From Suttonella sp. R2A3 (GTDB taxonomy: Bacteria > Pseudomonadota > Gammaproteobacteria > Cardiobacteriales > Cardiobacteriaceae): a stretch of DNA of 64,000 nt. Each line of letters begins with the position of its first letter. Within the stretch, counting starts at the first letter, position 1. A program made the translations under genes and the position numbers. Below are positions 1-11,588 of this stretch, piece by piece. The notes under the pieces were generated by a model. The model had not been told where the DNA came from. It did no database searches and worked only from the letters and a program-made list of their open reading frames with translations. Location of the stretch: NCBI RefSeq assembly GCF_021513215.1, contig NZ_CP090975.1, forward strand, positions 799,501 through 863,500. The letters are read 5' to 3'.

Positions 1-508
1 TTTCGGTATTTTGTCTTATCTGCCGATGCATTATTTAGTGATTGCGGTCTTTACCTTCTTGGCGGTTATTTTCACCGCAACCACCTTTGACAGTATTTCT
101 TATATTCTCGCCTCGGTGGTACAACACGAAGTGGATGATGAACCACACCGCTGGAACCGCCTATTCTGGGCATTCACCCTCTGTTTCTTACCAGCAATCT
201 TAATGTTTATGGGCGACTTATCCACCCTGCAAACCGCTTCAATTTTTGCCGGTGCACCACTAATTATCATCTTAGGGATGATGATGCTCTCGTGCATTCG
301 TGCGGCAAAATATGATTTGCGCTACCAGCCAGATTATGAATTGAGCACCATTCATATTGAAGACCTTGCTGATAATGCTCCTTGGGAAGCTGGCGAAACC
401 TCGGATGCCCCAGAAGGCTCTGTGCTCCACCAAGAAGCTGAATGGGCAGAGATGCGTGAGGAAAAAGCGCAAGAAGAAGATGATGACACACCCAATCAAT
501 CACTTTAG
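1..508 (+). CDS. BCCT family (betaine/carnitine/choline) transporter, C-terminal part
   Basis: The reading frame is open from the left edge, so the start lies outside the window; the TTG at 11 is an internal codon. What remains is two or three C-terminal hydrophobic segments (including FWAFTLCFLPAILMF) and the stretch GDLSTLQTASIFAGAPLIII, typical of the last helices of BCCT carriers that import glycine betaine, choline or carnitine. A hydrophilic, strongly acidic cytoplasmic tail of about 65 residues follows, as in osmoregulated BCCT members. A terminator lies directly downstream, so this is the end of a transcript. Family call is firm; the substrate cannot be told from the fragment. Confidence 0.85.
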   Translation, partial: FGILSYLPMHYLVIAVFTFLAVIFTATTFDSISYILASVVQHEVDDEPHRWNRLFWAFTLCFLPAILMFMGDLSTLQTASIFAGAPLIIILGMMMLSCIRAAKYDLRYQPDYELSTIHIEDLADNAPWEAGETSDAPEGSVLHQEAEWAEMREEKAQEEDDDTPNQSL

Positions 509-527
509 CCCTTATTACAACCACACT

Positions 528-555
528 AAGCCCGGCAATCTGTCGGGCTTTTTTT
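528..555 (+). terminator. Rho-independent terminator after the BCCT gene
   Basis: An inverted repeat (AAGCCCG at 528-534, CGGGCTT at 544-550) closes a 9-base loop and runs into a T tract. It lies 20 bases after the BCCT stop and before the TPP riboswitch, separating the two transcripts. Confidence 0.85.
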
Positions 556-590
556 CATCTGGACATCATCGAGCTAAGCGATTATCCTAA

Positions 591-674
591 GCGCTGATTT
601 GTCGGGGTGCGCCACTGGCGCTGAGAAATACCCGTGAACCTGATCCGGCTCGTACCGGCGTAGGAAACAAACGC
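591..674 (+). promoter_or_regulatory. TPP riboswitch (THI element)
   Basis: The conserved THI-box blocks are present in order: GGGGTGC at 604-610, GCTGAGA at 620-626, then ACCCGTGAACCTGATCCGG from about 630, and the GTACCGGCGTAGGAA block at 652-666. TTTGT (598-602) can pair with ACAAA (667-671) as helix P1. The thiD start is at 733. TCCCT at 692-696 is complementary to the thiD Shine-Dalgarno AGGGA at 722-726, which suggests control of translation initiation, although this expression platform is inferred by eye. In this class, bound thiamin pyrophosphate shuts off the downstream genes, here thiD and the importer/TenA genes. Confidence 0.95.
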
Positions 675-732
675 TATCTCGCTAACTTTCTTCCCTCCGT
701 GCGACCGGTTCATTTTTGAACAGGGAGCAACT

Positions 733-1530
733 ATGTCCACAGCTATTGCTTTAACCATTGCCGGTTCTGATTCTGGTGGTGGCGCTGGCATTCAAGCCGA
801 TTTAAAAACGTTTTCTGCGCTTGGCGTATTTGGCACCAGCGCCATCACTGCGATTACCGCACAAAACACCCTGGCGGTAACCGCCATCGAAGGCATCAGC
901 CAAGCCACGATCCGCGCACAAATTGATGCTGTTTTTGCCGATATTCGTCCGCAAGCGGTAAAAATTGGCATGCTTGGTAATGCAGAAACGATTAACACCG
1001 TTGCCGAGGCATTGCGTGAGCATCAACCCAAATACATTGTGCTCGACCCGGTCATGATCGCGAAAAGCGGCGATGCCCTGCTCGAACAAAGCGCCATCAC
1101 CGCCCTGAAAAAACAGCTTATCCCACTGGCTTCAATCATCACGCCCAACATCCCCGAAGCCGCGGTACTACTTAAGCAAAACATCGATAATGAAGCAGAC
1201 ATGCAATCCGCTGCGCAAGCGTTGCTGGATATGGGTTGCCAAGCAGTTCTACTTAAAGGTGGGCACCTCAAGGATGCACAAAGCCGTGATTATTTGACTG
1301 ATACCTTAACGCAACAATGGTTTAGCAGCGAGCGTCACCCCACACGCAACACCCACGGCACAGGCTGCACCCTTTCCGCCGCGATTGCCGCCGGACTAAG
1401 CAAAGGGTTGCCATTAGTTGAGGCGATTACTGAAGCCAAAGCCTATATTGATGCCGCGATTCGCGCTGCTGATTCGCTCAATATTGGTAGCGGTCATGGC
1501 CCTGTACACCATTTTCACCGCTGGTGGTAG
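733..1530 (+). CDS. thiD: Hydroxymethylpyrimidine/phosphomethylpyrimidine kinase
   Basis: ThiD phosphorylates HMP to HMP-P and then HMP-PP, the pyrimidine half of thiamin, in the cytoplasm. The 265-residue length is normal. The N-terminus has the ribokinase-fold motif TIAGSDSGGGAGIQADLKT (about residues 8-26), with the Q/D residues that bind the pyrimidine. The C-terminal anion hole THGTGCTLSAA (about residues 207-217) contains the catalytic Cys of this kinase family. Shine-Dalgarno AGGGAG lies 7 bases before the ATG. First gene behind the TPP riboswitch; its stop codon directly abuts the next start. Confidence 0.97.
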   Translation: MSTAIALTIAGSDSGGGAGIQADLKTFSALGVFGTSAITAITAQNTLAVTAIEGISQATIRAQIDAVFADIRPQAVKIGMLGNAETINTVAEALREHQPKYIVLDPVMIAKSGDALLEQSAITALKKQLIPLASIITPNIPEAAVLLKQNIDNEADMQSAAQALLDMGCQAVLLKGGHLKDAQSRDYLTDTLTQQWFSSERHPTRNTHGTGCTLSAAIAAGLSKGLPLVEAITEAKAYIDAAIRAADSLNIGSGHGPVHHFHRWW

Positions 1531-2244
1531 ATGCACACTATCGTTATTGAAGATTTACACATCCATCACGCGCACAACACCATTTTTTCCGGCCTCAATC
1601 AGTCATTCACCGGCGGTCTATGGCATGTGATTGTTGGACGTTCGGGTTGTGGTAAAACCACATTACTCAACGCCATTGCCGGATTGACGCCCCATCAAGG
1701 ACACATCCACAATGGGCAAGGCAAAGCGCTAACCGATCAACTGGCATGGATAGGCCAGCAAGACCAGCTATTACCGTGGCTGAATGTCGTGGAAAATATC
1801 CGCTTGGGCTATCGCCTACGTCATCAAGCCGCCCCCGATATAGCCCCATTACTTGATGAATTAGACATCCGCACACTCAGCAAGCGTTACCCACACCAAC
1901 TTTCTGGGGGACAACGCCAGCGTGTGGCCTTAGCACGAACACTCCTGGAACAACGCCATATCATCTTGCTTGATGAACCGTTCTCCGCCCTTGACGCCCT
2001 CACACGTCATCAATTACAAACCCTCGCCGCACGCCTACTCAAAGGAAAAACCGTGCTGATGATTACCCATGACCCCAGCGAAGCATTGCGCTTAGCTGAT
2101 CGACTGTATGTGATGGCGCATAGCCCCGCCACGCTTACACCACTCCCCCTACCTGATACCGAACCACCGCGTGCGCTCAGTCAACCTGAACTTAGTACAC
2201 ACAGCGAAGCACTCTATCACGCATTGGCAGAGACGCCATGCTAA
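1531..2244 (+). CDS. thiZ: ABC transporter ATPase, thiamin-precursor importer (ThiZ-type)
   Basis: ATP-binding subunit of a nitrate/taurine-type (NMT1-linked) importer. Visible motifs: Walker A GRSGCGKTT (about 36-44), Q-loop WIGQQDQLLPW, signature LSGGQRQRVALAR (about 124-136), Walker B IILLDEPFSALD and the H-loop MITHD. The ATG follows the thiD stop without a gap, and the 3' end overlaps the permease gene by 7 bases, so the three are translationally linked. Position behind a TPP riboswitch and beside a ThiY-like binding protein and TenA supports import of a thiamin pyrimidine precursor such as formylamino-HMP (inferred from context). Confidence 0.9.
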   Translation: MHTIVIEDLHIHHAHNTIFSGLNQSFTGGLWHVIVGRSGCGKTTLLNAIAGLTPHQGHIHNGQGKALTDQLAWIGQQDQLLPWLNVVENIRLGYRLRHQAAPDIAPLLDELDIRTLSKRYPHQLSGGQRQRVALARTLLEQRHIILLDEPFSALDALTRHQLQTLAARLLKGKTVLMITHDPSEALRLADRLYVMAHSPATLTPLPLPDTEPPRALSQPELSTHSEALYHALAETPC

Positions 2245-2984
2245 AACGTAGCACTCGCCCATTGCTATTGTTGCTCGGCCTGCTCGGCCTGTGGCAGCTA
2301 TTGGTATGGCTAAGCGGTGTGCCAGTATATATCTTACCTTCACCGTGGATGGTGGCACGCAGTATTGTCACGAACATTGATCTACTCGCAGCCCACAGCG
2401 CAATCACTATCGTAGAAATCCTGCTTGGCTTGGCGCTCGGCACCCTGCTTGGCGTGCTATGCGCACTGATCTTACAACTCTCGGTGGGGCTGCGTGATTG
2501 GATATTACCGTTGTTAATTGCCTCACAAGCGATCCCCGTATTTGCACTCGCACCACTACTGATGTTGTGGTTAGGTTACGGTATGAGCGCAAAAATCGTC
2601 ATGAGTTTGCTGATTATTTTCTTCCCTATCGCTACCGCCACTTACGACGGATTGCGCCGCACACCACCAAGCCACCTTGCCTTAGCACACACACTTGGCG
2701 CTACACGCCTACAACAACTCTTATTCATCCGCATCCCTGCTGCGCTACCTGCGTTTGCCTCAGGCATGCGTATCGCAGCAGCGATTGCCCCGATTGGTGC
2801 AGTTATTGGTGAATGGGTTGGTGGCAGCCAAGGCCTGGGCTATCTCATGCTTTATGCCAACGCACGCATGAATACCGATTTAATGTTTGCCGCCCTCGCC
2901 GTACTCACCACATGTACCTTAATACTGTATTTCACCACCGACCGCCTACTCAGTCGCTGGATTTTCTGGTCATCTACCCCATAG
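2238..2984 (+). CDS. thiX: ABC transporter permease, thiamin-precursor importer (ThiX-type)
   Basis: Inner-membrane subunit of 248 residues with about six hydrophobic segments and a BPD_transp_1 EAA-type loop (LGATRLQQLLFIRIPAALPAF) that docks on the ATPase. The sequence GEWVGGSQGLGYLML near the C-terminus is typical of the SsuC/TauC/ThiX permease group. The start ATG lies inside the last codons of the ATPase gene (7-base overlap). The binding protein gene follows 9 bases after its stop. Assignment as ThiX rests on the riboswitch operon. Confidence 0.9.
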   Translation: MLKRSTRPLLLLLGLLGLWQLLVWLSGVPVYILPSPWMVARSIVTNIDLLAAHSAITIVEILLGLALGTLLGVLCALILQLSVGLRDWILPLLIASQAIPVFALAPLLMLWLGYGMSAKIVMSLLIIFFPIATATYDGLRRTPPSHLALAHTLGATRLQQLLFIRIPAALPAFASGMRIAAAIAPIGAVIGEWVGGSQGLGYLMLYANARMNTDLMFAALAVLTTCTLILYFTTDRLLSRWIFWSSTP

Positions 2985-2993
2985 GAGCTTATT

Positions 2994-3934
2994 ATGTTCA
3001 ATATCCGCACCACCCTTATCGGCGTACTCCTTGCATTCAGCAGTTTAGCCGCATATAGCAAAGAATCGCTAACCATCGCCCTTGACTGGTTTATTAACCC
3101 TGACCATGCCGCTTTGGTCGTAGCACAAAACAAAGGCCTTTTTGCCGCACAGGATTTGGATGTGACCTTCATCGAACCATCCGATCCATCGCTACCACCC
3201 AAGCTGGTTGCTGCCGGCAAAGCCGATCTGGCAATCACTTACCAACCGCAGTTACACGTACAAGTTGATCAAGGACTACCGCTTTCGCGAATCAGTACAC
3301 TCATCGCCACCCCGCTAAACACCTTATTGGTTCTGGAAAAGAGCAATTACCAACGCATCGCTGACCTTAAAGGCAAAAAAATTGGTTATTCAGTCTCAGG
3401 ATTTGAAGACGCACTACTAAGTGCCATGCTCGCCAGTGACGGATTAACCCTGGATGACATCCAAACCGTTAACGTCAATTGGTCGTTAGCACCCTCTTTA
3501 ATCAGCGATCAAGTAGATGCGGTCATCGGCGGCTATCGTAATTTTGAATTGAACGCATTGGATATTGAAGGTTATCCCGGCCGCGCATTTTACGTTGAAG
3601 AACATGGCGTCCCCCTTATGACGAGCTGATTGTTGTCGCAAATAATGATACCCGAGAACGCGACGCTTACCGCCGCTTTAATACCGCGCTTGAGGAGGCC
3701 ACGCAATTTATCATTAACCACCCCGATGAAGCATGGCAACTGTTTATCGAAAACAAACCCGAGCTGGATGATGAGCTCAACCGCCGCGCCTGGCGCGATA
3801 CCTTACCGCGCTTAGCATTACGTCCCGCTGCCTACGATGCACAACGCTACCAACGCTTTGCGGAATTCATGCACGAATACGGCCTAATCAGCAAGCCCAT
3901 CCCAGCGTTAAATCGCTACATCATCACACCATAA
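2994..3934 (+). pseudogene. thiY: ThiY-type thiamin-precursor binding protein, interrupted by a one-base frameshift
   Basis: Periplasmic NMT1/THI5-like binding protein of the importer. Residues 1 to about 22 form a signal peptide; LDWFINPDHAALVVAQNKG is the classic start of this family. The frame stops at 3629 (211 residues), after GVPL. From TATGAC at 3617 a second frame continues as YDELIVVANNDT and runs to a TAA at 3932-3934. Adding one C to the C5 run at 3611-3615 joins both frames (GVPPYDELIV) and gives about 313 residues, the normal length. So the gene lacks one base, either truly or by a homopolymer sequencing error. If real, the importer has no full-length binding protein. Shine-Dalgarno AGGAG at 2983-2987 serves the ATG. 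Confidence 0.9.
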
Positions 3935-3950
3935 TCATCAGGAGAAACCC

Positions 3951-4631
3951 ATGTCCTTCTTAGCCTTTCAACAACAGCACCCTCAGCAACGTTTTAGCGA
4001 ACAGCTATGCACCTATCACCAAGAACAATGGGATCAAGTCGTCCACCATCGCTTCACCATTGAATTAGGAGAAGATTGCTTACCTGATACCGTATTTGCT
4101 CGTTATTTGGTGCAAGACTATGCATTTGTACAGACATTAACCAAGCTGATTGCCTACGCGATCGCATATGCACCTGAAATGACAAGTAAACACAGGTTAG
4201 CCGTCTTTCTTGCCAACGTCACCAGCGAAGAAAATACCTACTTTATCCGCAGCTTTCATGCACTCAATATACCCGAAGCGGATTATAGCAATCCCAAACT
4301 GAGCCCTGCAGCACAAGCCTTTGCAACACAGCTTAACGACGCTGCGGCAACCGGATACGCAGAATGCATCATTGCATTAAGTGTTGCAGAATGGACCTAT
4401 CGAACATGGGCACACCTTCAAGGCACAAAGCACCCTGAGCGTTTTTATTTGCGCGAATGGATCAGCATACACAACCATGCAACATTTAATGACTTTGTTG
4501 ATTGGCTGCTATTAGAAATGGACCATATTGGCGCAGGCCACCCCGAACAACACAACGCGTTTAGCACCCGTTTTGGTGCTTTACTCGACCTTGAAGAAGC
4601 CTTTTTCACCGCCGCTTATGATGAGGAATAA
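3951..4631 (+). CDS. TenA/PQQC-fold protein, TenA_E-like (no catalytic cysteine)
   Basis: Helical TenA-family protein of 226 residues. It has the family features RYLVQDYAFVQTLTKL (about 48-63) and ECIIALSVAEWTYRTWA (about 142-158). Where Bacillus TenA carries the active-site Cys in an LxPCxWxY motif, this protein reads LSVAEWTY, placing it in the TenA_E-like group. Family knowledge: TenA_E enzymes of plants have been linked to hydrolysis of (formyl)amino-HMP in pyrimidine salvage. It follows the binding-protein gene by 16 bases behind AGGAGA and precedes a Cys-containing TenA by 2 bases. A division of labour between the two is an inference. Confidence 0.85.
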   Translation: MSFLAFQQQHPQQRFSEQLCTYHQEQWDQVVHHRFTIELGEDCLPDTVFARYLVQDYAFVQTLTKLIAYAIAYAPEMTSKHRLAVFLANVTSEENTYFIRSFHALNIPEADYSNPKLSPAAQAFATQLNDAAATGYAECIIALSVAEWTYRTWAHLQGTKHPERFYLREWISIHNHATFNDFVDWLLLEMDHIGAGHPEQHNAFSTRFGALLDLEEAFFTAAYDEE

Positions 4632-4633
4632 CC

Positions 4634-5293
4634 ATGAATACCTACCAGCAACTCAGCCACACTTGCCCAAACTACCGTGAGTACATTGAGCATGGTTTTG
4701 TGCGTCAACTAGGCGATGGCAGCCTGCCTGCTGCCGCCTTTCGCATGTATTTACAGCAAGACTTTCTCTTTCTCATTCATTTCACCCGCGCCTGGGGACT
4801 TGCCATTTATAAAAGCGCCACCCTGCCTCACATGCGTGCCGCACAAGCAGGTATCAACGCGATGTTAGACACCGAAATTGGCTTGCACATTGAGTATTGC
4901 CAGCAATGGGGCATTAGTGAACAATCGCTATACACTCTCGACGAACATCCGGCAACGGTCGCCTATACGCGTTATGTATTAGATAGTGGCATGAATGGTT
5001 CTTTAGCCGAGCTGCATATCGCGCTCGCCCCTTGTATGCTTGGCTATGCGGAAATCGGCCGTTGGTTAAGCGAGCAACCGTGGACAGAATATAAAGACAA
5101 CCCATACCAACCATGGATAGCGCTTTACGCCAGTGAGGAATTTCAGAGAGCGGCGCAGGCAGAAAGCGATTTACTTGATGAACTCTGTGCAGAGTTTACC
5201 CCCGCACAACTCAAACGCGCGCAGCATATTTTCAACACCGCCACCAATATGGAGATTGCCTTTTGGCAGATGGGCTTAGATCACACAGACTGA
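4634..5293 (+). CDS. tenA: Thiaminase II / aminopyrimidine aminohydrolase (TenA_C type)
   Basis: TenA protein of 219 residues with the canonical catalytic motif LAPCMLGYAEIG (about residues 132-143), where the Cys is the nucleophile; the acidic residue in DTEIGLHIEYC and the FRMYLQQDFLFLIHF block are also present. TenA hydrolyses aminomethyl-pyrimidine to HMP, which ThiD then phosphorylates, so transport, hydrolysis and phosphorylation are encoded in one operon. The start lies 2 bases after the previous stop. The gene ends 5 bases from the convergent SbmA-like gene, with no clear terminator hairpin between them. Confidence 0.93.
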   Translation: MNTYQQLSHTCPNYREYIEHGFVRQLGDGSLPAAAFRMYLQQDFLFLIHFTRAWGLAIYKSATLPHMRAAQAGINAMLDTEIGLHIEYCQQWGISEQSLYTLDEHPATVAYTRYVLDSGMNGSLAELHIALAPCMLGYAEIGRWLSEQPWTEYKDNPYQPWIALYASEEFQRAAQAESDLLDELCAEFTPAQLKRAQHIFNTATNMEIAFWQMGLDHTD

Positions 5294-5298
5294 AAGTA

Positions 5299-6270
5299 TT
5301 AAGCGTGCATTTGCTGTTCAAATGCTTTTAAACGTTTGTGGATCGATATCAACTCAACAATCGTTGACCACGAATGAACCAGAAACTGAAACGACGCTTC
5401 AACCTTGCTAAAGGCGCGCACCACCTGCTGCATCAACCCCAGGGTGATCGCGCCGGTGATCAAGGTTGGGCCGAGCGCGAGATAAGGAAACAACACGCTG
5501 GCTTGTAGATACGTCCATTTAACTAAATCAAAATAGAGGTAGTTGATATACAATCGGAAATAATTATGACGCACATCGGCATAGAGCATGTTGAGCGTCG
5601 GTAGATCGGCGCGTTCGATGTGGTCTTCGCCATAAACCAATTCCTTACGATACGCCGCCTCAACCATCTGATTATTAAATTCCAATCCAGGCAAACGAAT
5701 GCCTGCGAGCATCAACAGCGCGGTACCCATCGCAGTGGTGATCAACACCACCCACACCAGGGCATGTGGCACGTTGCCAATCCACGGTAATTCGGTAATA
5801 TTTTCTGAAAGCACCCACAGCAGCGGCAAAAAAGCGAACAACGTCATCAAAGCGCGTAACAGGCTTAACCCCAAGCCTTCCATAATCCGCGCAAAACGCA
5901 TCGTATCTTCCTGAATACGTTGTGAGGCGCCCTCGATATGGCGCAGTTTCTGCCAATTTTCGGTGTAATATTCGTTCATCGCCGTGCGCCAACGGAAAAT
6001 ATAGTGACGGGCGAAGAACTCCACCAGCACGACAATCAGAATATACACGCCCGCCAACTTGCCAAACGTCCACAGGTAGCCGAGAAAAGTCTCGAAGGTG
6101 ACGGAACCGGGTTCGCTGAGCATGTCTTGCACCGCGTTATAGAACTCACCAAACCATTCATTGATCTTAACGTCGATCTCGACTTTATACCAAGTGGTGA
6201 GCGCGATGAGAAGTGTGCCGCCAATCGACCACACCCACCATTTTTTATTGAGGAAAAAGCTACGAAACAC
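5299..6270 (-). CDS. sbmA: SbmA/BacA-like inner-membrane peptide transporter
   Basis: Membrane protein of 323 residues. The family stretches are clear: KINEWFGEFYNAVQ near the N-terminus, RIQEDTMRFARIMEGLG in the middle and LPGLEFNNQMVEAAYRKELVYGEDH in the second half. SbmA/BacA proteins use the proton gradient to import peptides, including proline-rich antimicrobial peptides and microcins, and lack an ATPase domain. At 323 residues it is shorter than the ~400-residue E. coli protein, the difference being mainly at the N-terminus. The gene follows the ABC transporter gene by 5 bases, so they are probably co-transcribed. Confidence 0.88.
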   Translation of the reverse strand: MFRSFFLNKKWWVWSIGGTLLIALTTWYKVEIDVKINEWFGEFYNAVQDMLSEPGSVTFETFLGYLWTFGKLAGVYILIVVLVEFFARHYIFRWRTAMNEYYTENWQKLRHIEGASQRIQEDTMRFARIMEGLGLSLLRALMTLFAFLPLLWVLSENITELPWIGNVPHALVWVVLITTAMGTALLMLAGIRLPGLEFNNQMVEAAYRKELVYGEDHIERADLPTLNMLYADVRHNYFRLYINYLYFDLVKWTYLQASVLFPYLALGPTLITGAITLGLMQQVVRAFSKVEASFQFLVHSWSTIVELISIHKRLKAFEQQMHA

Positions 6271-6275
6271 TTAAG

Positions 6276-8132
6276 CTATCCTTCTTCATGACCTAAATAC
6301 CCACCGGTTTGTCTTGCCCAAAGCCGCGCGTAAATACCACCATGCGCCAACAATTCATCATGGCTGCCCATCTCGACAATTGCCCCTTTATCCATCACTA
6401 CCAAACGATCCATCGCGGCGATGGTTGATAGGCGATGAGCAATCGCGATCACCGTTTTGCCGTCCATCAAACGGTTCAAGCTCGATTGAATCGCCGCTTC
6501 CACCTCACTATCAAGCGCAGAAGTGGCTTCATCGAGCAGCAAAATAGGCGCATCTTTGAGTAACACACGGGCAATGGCGATCCGCTGACGTTGCCCGCCG
6601 GAGAGCTTTACCCCTCGCTCACCCACTTGCGCATCCAAACCAATATTACCATCAGGGTCATTCAACTCAGCAATAAATTCATCGGCTTGCGCACCTTTAA
6701 TCGCTTTTGCCAGCGCTGCTTCATCCGCATCGGGCTTGCCGTATAAGATATTCTCGCGCACACTGCGGTGGAGCAAGGAAGTATCTTGGGTCACCATCGC
6801 AATATGGTGGCGCAAGCTATCCTGACGCACTTTGGCGATGTCTTGCCCATCAATCGTAATTCTTCCACCCTGGAGATCATAAAAGCGCAGCAATAAATTC
6901 ACCAGTGTGGATTTGCCAGCGCCGCTGCGCCCGACTAAACCGATTTTCTCACCCGCTGCAATCGATAAATTCAACCCGTCAAAGACAATCGGGGCACGTT
7001 CATCATCACCGCGATGATTATGGTAATGAAAACGCACATCATCAAACGCTACCGCACCGGCAGACACTTCTAGCGGCCTGGCATCAGGCGCATCCTGCAC
7101 ATACTTGGGTAAAGCAAGCATACTCATGCCGTCAGTGACTGTGCCGAGATTCTCAAATAGACCGCTGATTTCCCACAGCACCCAATGCGACATACTATTC
7201 ACCCGCAGCGCCATCGCCACCGCCACTGCTAAAGCACCGGCGCTCATGATTTCATTCAACCATAAAATGATCCCCAGTGCGGAGACGGCAAAGATCAACA
7301 CATAATTGAGCGTATTGATACAAAAATCCAACCCGGTGACCAAGCGAAATTGCTTATAAACGGTGTGCAAAAAGCCTTGCATCGAATCGCGTGCATAGCC
7401 TGCTTCGCGGTTGGTGTGGGCAAAGAGTTTTACCGTGGCAATATTGGTATAGGCATCAACAATCCGCCCGGTCATCGTTGAGCGCGCATCGGCCTGGCGC
7501 TGTGAGACCGCTTTCAAACGCGGTACAAAATACATCTGCATCGCCACATAAAGCACAAACCACACCACAATGGGCAGCATCAACCACAGGTTAATTTGTC
7601 CGAGCAACACCACCATCGAAACAAAATACACGCTCATATAGACGAATAAATTGGTGGTTTTTAGCACCAATTCACGGGTCGCTAGCGCCGTTTGCATCAC
7701 TTTTGTTGCCACACGTCCAGCAAATTCGTCCTGATAAAACCCAAGGCTTTGATCGAGTAAATGACGGTGCATGCGCCAGCGAACAGCCATGGGGAAATTA
7801 CCCATTAGCGCCTGATGGCGCATCAAAGCATTTGATAAAGTCATCAAAGGCAGCGCCACCAATACCACCGCGCCCATCATCCATAAGGTGCTGGCTTCAT
7901 CGTGTAAAAACGTGGCGCGATCATGGCCGGAGAGCCAATCAACTATTTTACCAAGGAAGGCAAACAGCATCACTTCTAAGATCGCCTGGATTGCGCTGGT
8001 GAAGGTTAAAAACACCACCGGCAAGCGAAAACCGCGCACATAGTACCAACAAAAACGAAGCAGCCCTTGTGGGGGCTGCTCAGCATCGGCATGCGGAAAC
8101 GGCTGGGTTAAGCGTTCAACCAATCGCAACAT
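6276..8132 (-). CDS. ABC transporter, fused membrane and ATPase domains (MsbA/MdlB-like)
   Basis: Type IV half-transporter of 618 residues. An N-terminal transmembrane domain (about 1-340) with six helices is followed by an ATPase domain with Walker A GRSGAGKST, signature LSGGQRQRIAIAR, Walker B ILLLDEATSALDSE and H-loop IAHRLST. Such proteins act as homodimers in the inner membrane, usually as exporters of lipids, peptides or drugs. Pairing with an SbmA-like gene 5 bases downstream suggests a link to peptide traffic, but the substrate cannot be read from sequence. The start lies 3 bases after the ftsB stop, so it may continue the eno-ftsB transcript. Confidence 0.88.
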   Translation of the reverse strand: MLRLVERLTQPFPHADAEQPPQGLLRFCWYYVRGFRLPVVFLTFTSAIQAILEVMLFAFLGKIVDWLSGHDRATFLHDEASTLWMMGAVVLVALPLMTLSNALMRHQALMGNFPMAVRWRMHRHLLDQSLGFYQDEFAGRVATKVMQTALATRELVLKTTNLFVYMSVYFVSMVVLLGQINLWLMLPIVVWFVLYVAMQMYFVPRLKAVSQRQADARSTMTGRIVDAYTNIATVKLFAHTNREAGYARDSMQGFLHTVYKQFRLVTGLDFCINTLNYVLIFAVSALGIILWLNEIMSAGALAVAVAMALRVNSMSHWVLWEISGLFENLGTVTDGMSMLALPKYVQDAPDARPLEVSAGAVAFDDVRFHYHNHRGDDERAPIVFDGLNLSIAAGEKIGLVGRSGAGKSTLVNLLLRFYDLQGGRITIDGQDIAKVRQDSLRHHIAMVTQDTSLLHRSVRENILYGKPDADEAALAKAIKGAQADEFIAELNDPDGNIGLDAQVGERGVKLSGGQRQRIAIARVLLKDAPILLLDEATSALDSEVEAAIQSSLNRLMDGKTVIAIAHRLSTIAAMDRLVVMDKGAIVEMGSHDELLAHGGIYARLWARQTGGYLGHEEG

Positions 8133-8135
8133 AGC

Positions 8136-8605
8136 CTATTCCTGTAACGATTCGAGCTGTAGCGGCAGTGGTGTGACCGGAATGGTTTCAGCTTGTACCG
8201 CTGCCCCTGTCGGCTCTTCGATCGATTCTAAACGCAGGCTGCTTTCATCGGGATTAACCACTACAACCGGATCGGGCGCTAGACCTGGCACATCAGGCAG
8301 CGAGGCTAACTCGCTATCAGGTAACACAAAATAGGTTTCGTTTTGACCAATCATGCCATAGTCTTCGCGCGCTTTTTCTTCGTAAGCGTGGTAGGCATCG
8401 GGCGAACGCAGGCTTTCAATATCGACTAATAACGCTTCATTACGGTCACTCAGCGCCTGGTTTTCTTCGCTATGGTAACCAATTTGCGTTTTTAACCCTT
8501 CAATACGCTGTTCTTGGGTGTCTTGTTGACGCATCAAATACATATTGACGCCCACCAATAGGGCAATCAACACCAGTAAAATTGAATAGAACAGCGTGCG
8601 TTTCA

Positions 8606-8606
<1 letters not shown>
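8136..8606 (-). CDS. ftsB: Cell division protein FtsB, with an extended C-terminus
   Basis: Bitopic divisome protein: a short cytoplasmic start, one membrane helix (about 5-24) and a periplasmic coiled coil (about 28-70) rich in Q/E/L, followed by the DivIC/FtsB-type block YEEKAREDYGMIGQNETYFVLP. FtsB joins FtsL and FtsQ at the division site. The location directly after eno, sharing one base with its stop (TAATG), is the classic eno-ftsB arrangement. Unusual: about 55 extra residues at the C-terminus, rich in P, E and V, making 156 residues against about 100 in E. coli. Confidence 0.9.
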
Positions 8607-9901
<1,295 letters not shown>

Positions 9902-9932
9902 CTAAAGTGTTAAACATCAAACCAATGACGTT

Positions 9933-11588
<1,656 letters not shown>

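Noticed and set aside
11-508. TTG at 11 as start of a small separate gene
   Set aside because: The frame is open to the window edge and encodes a BCCT C-terminus; it is the end of a longer gene.
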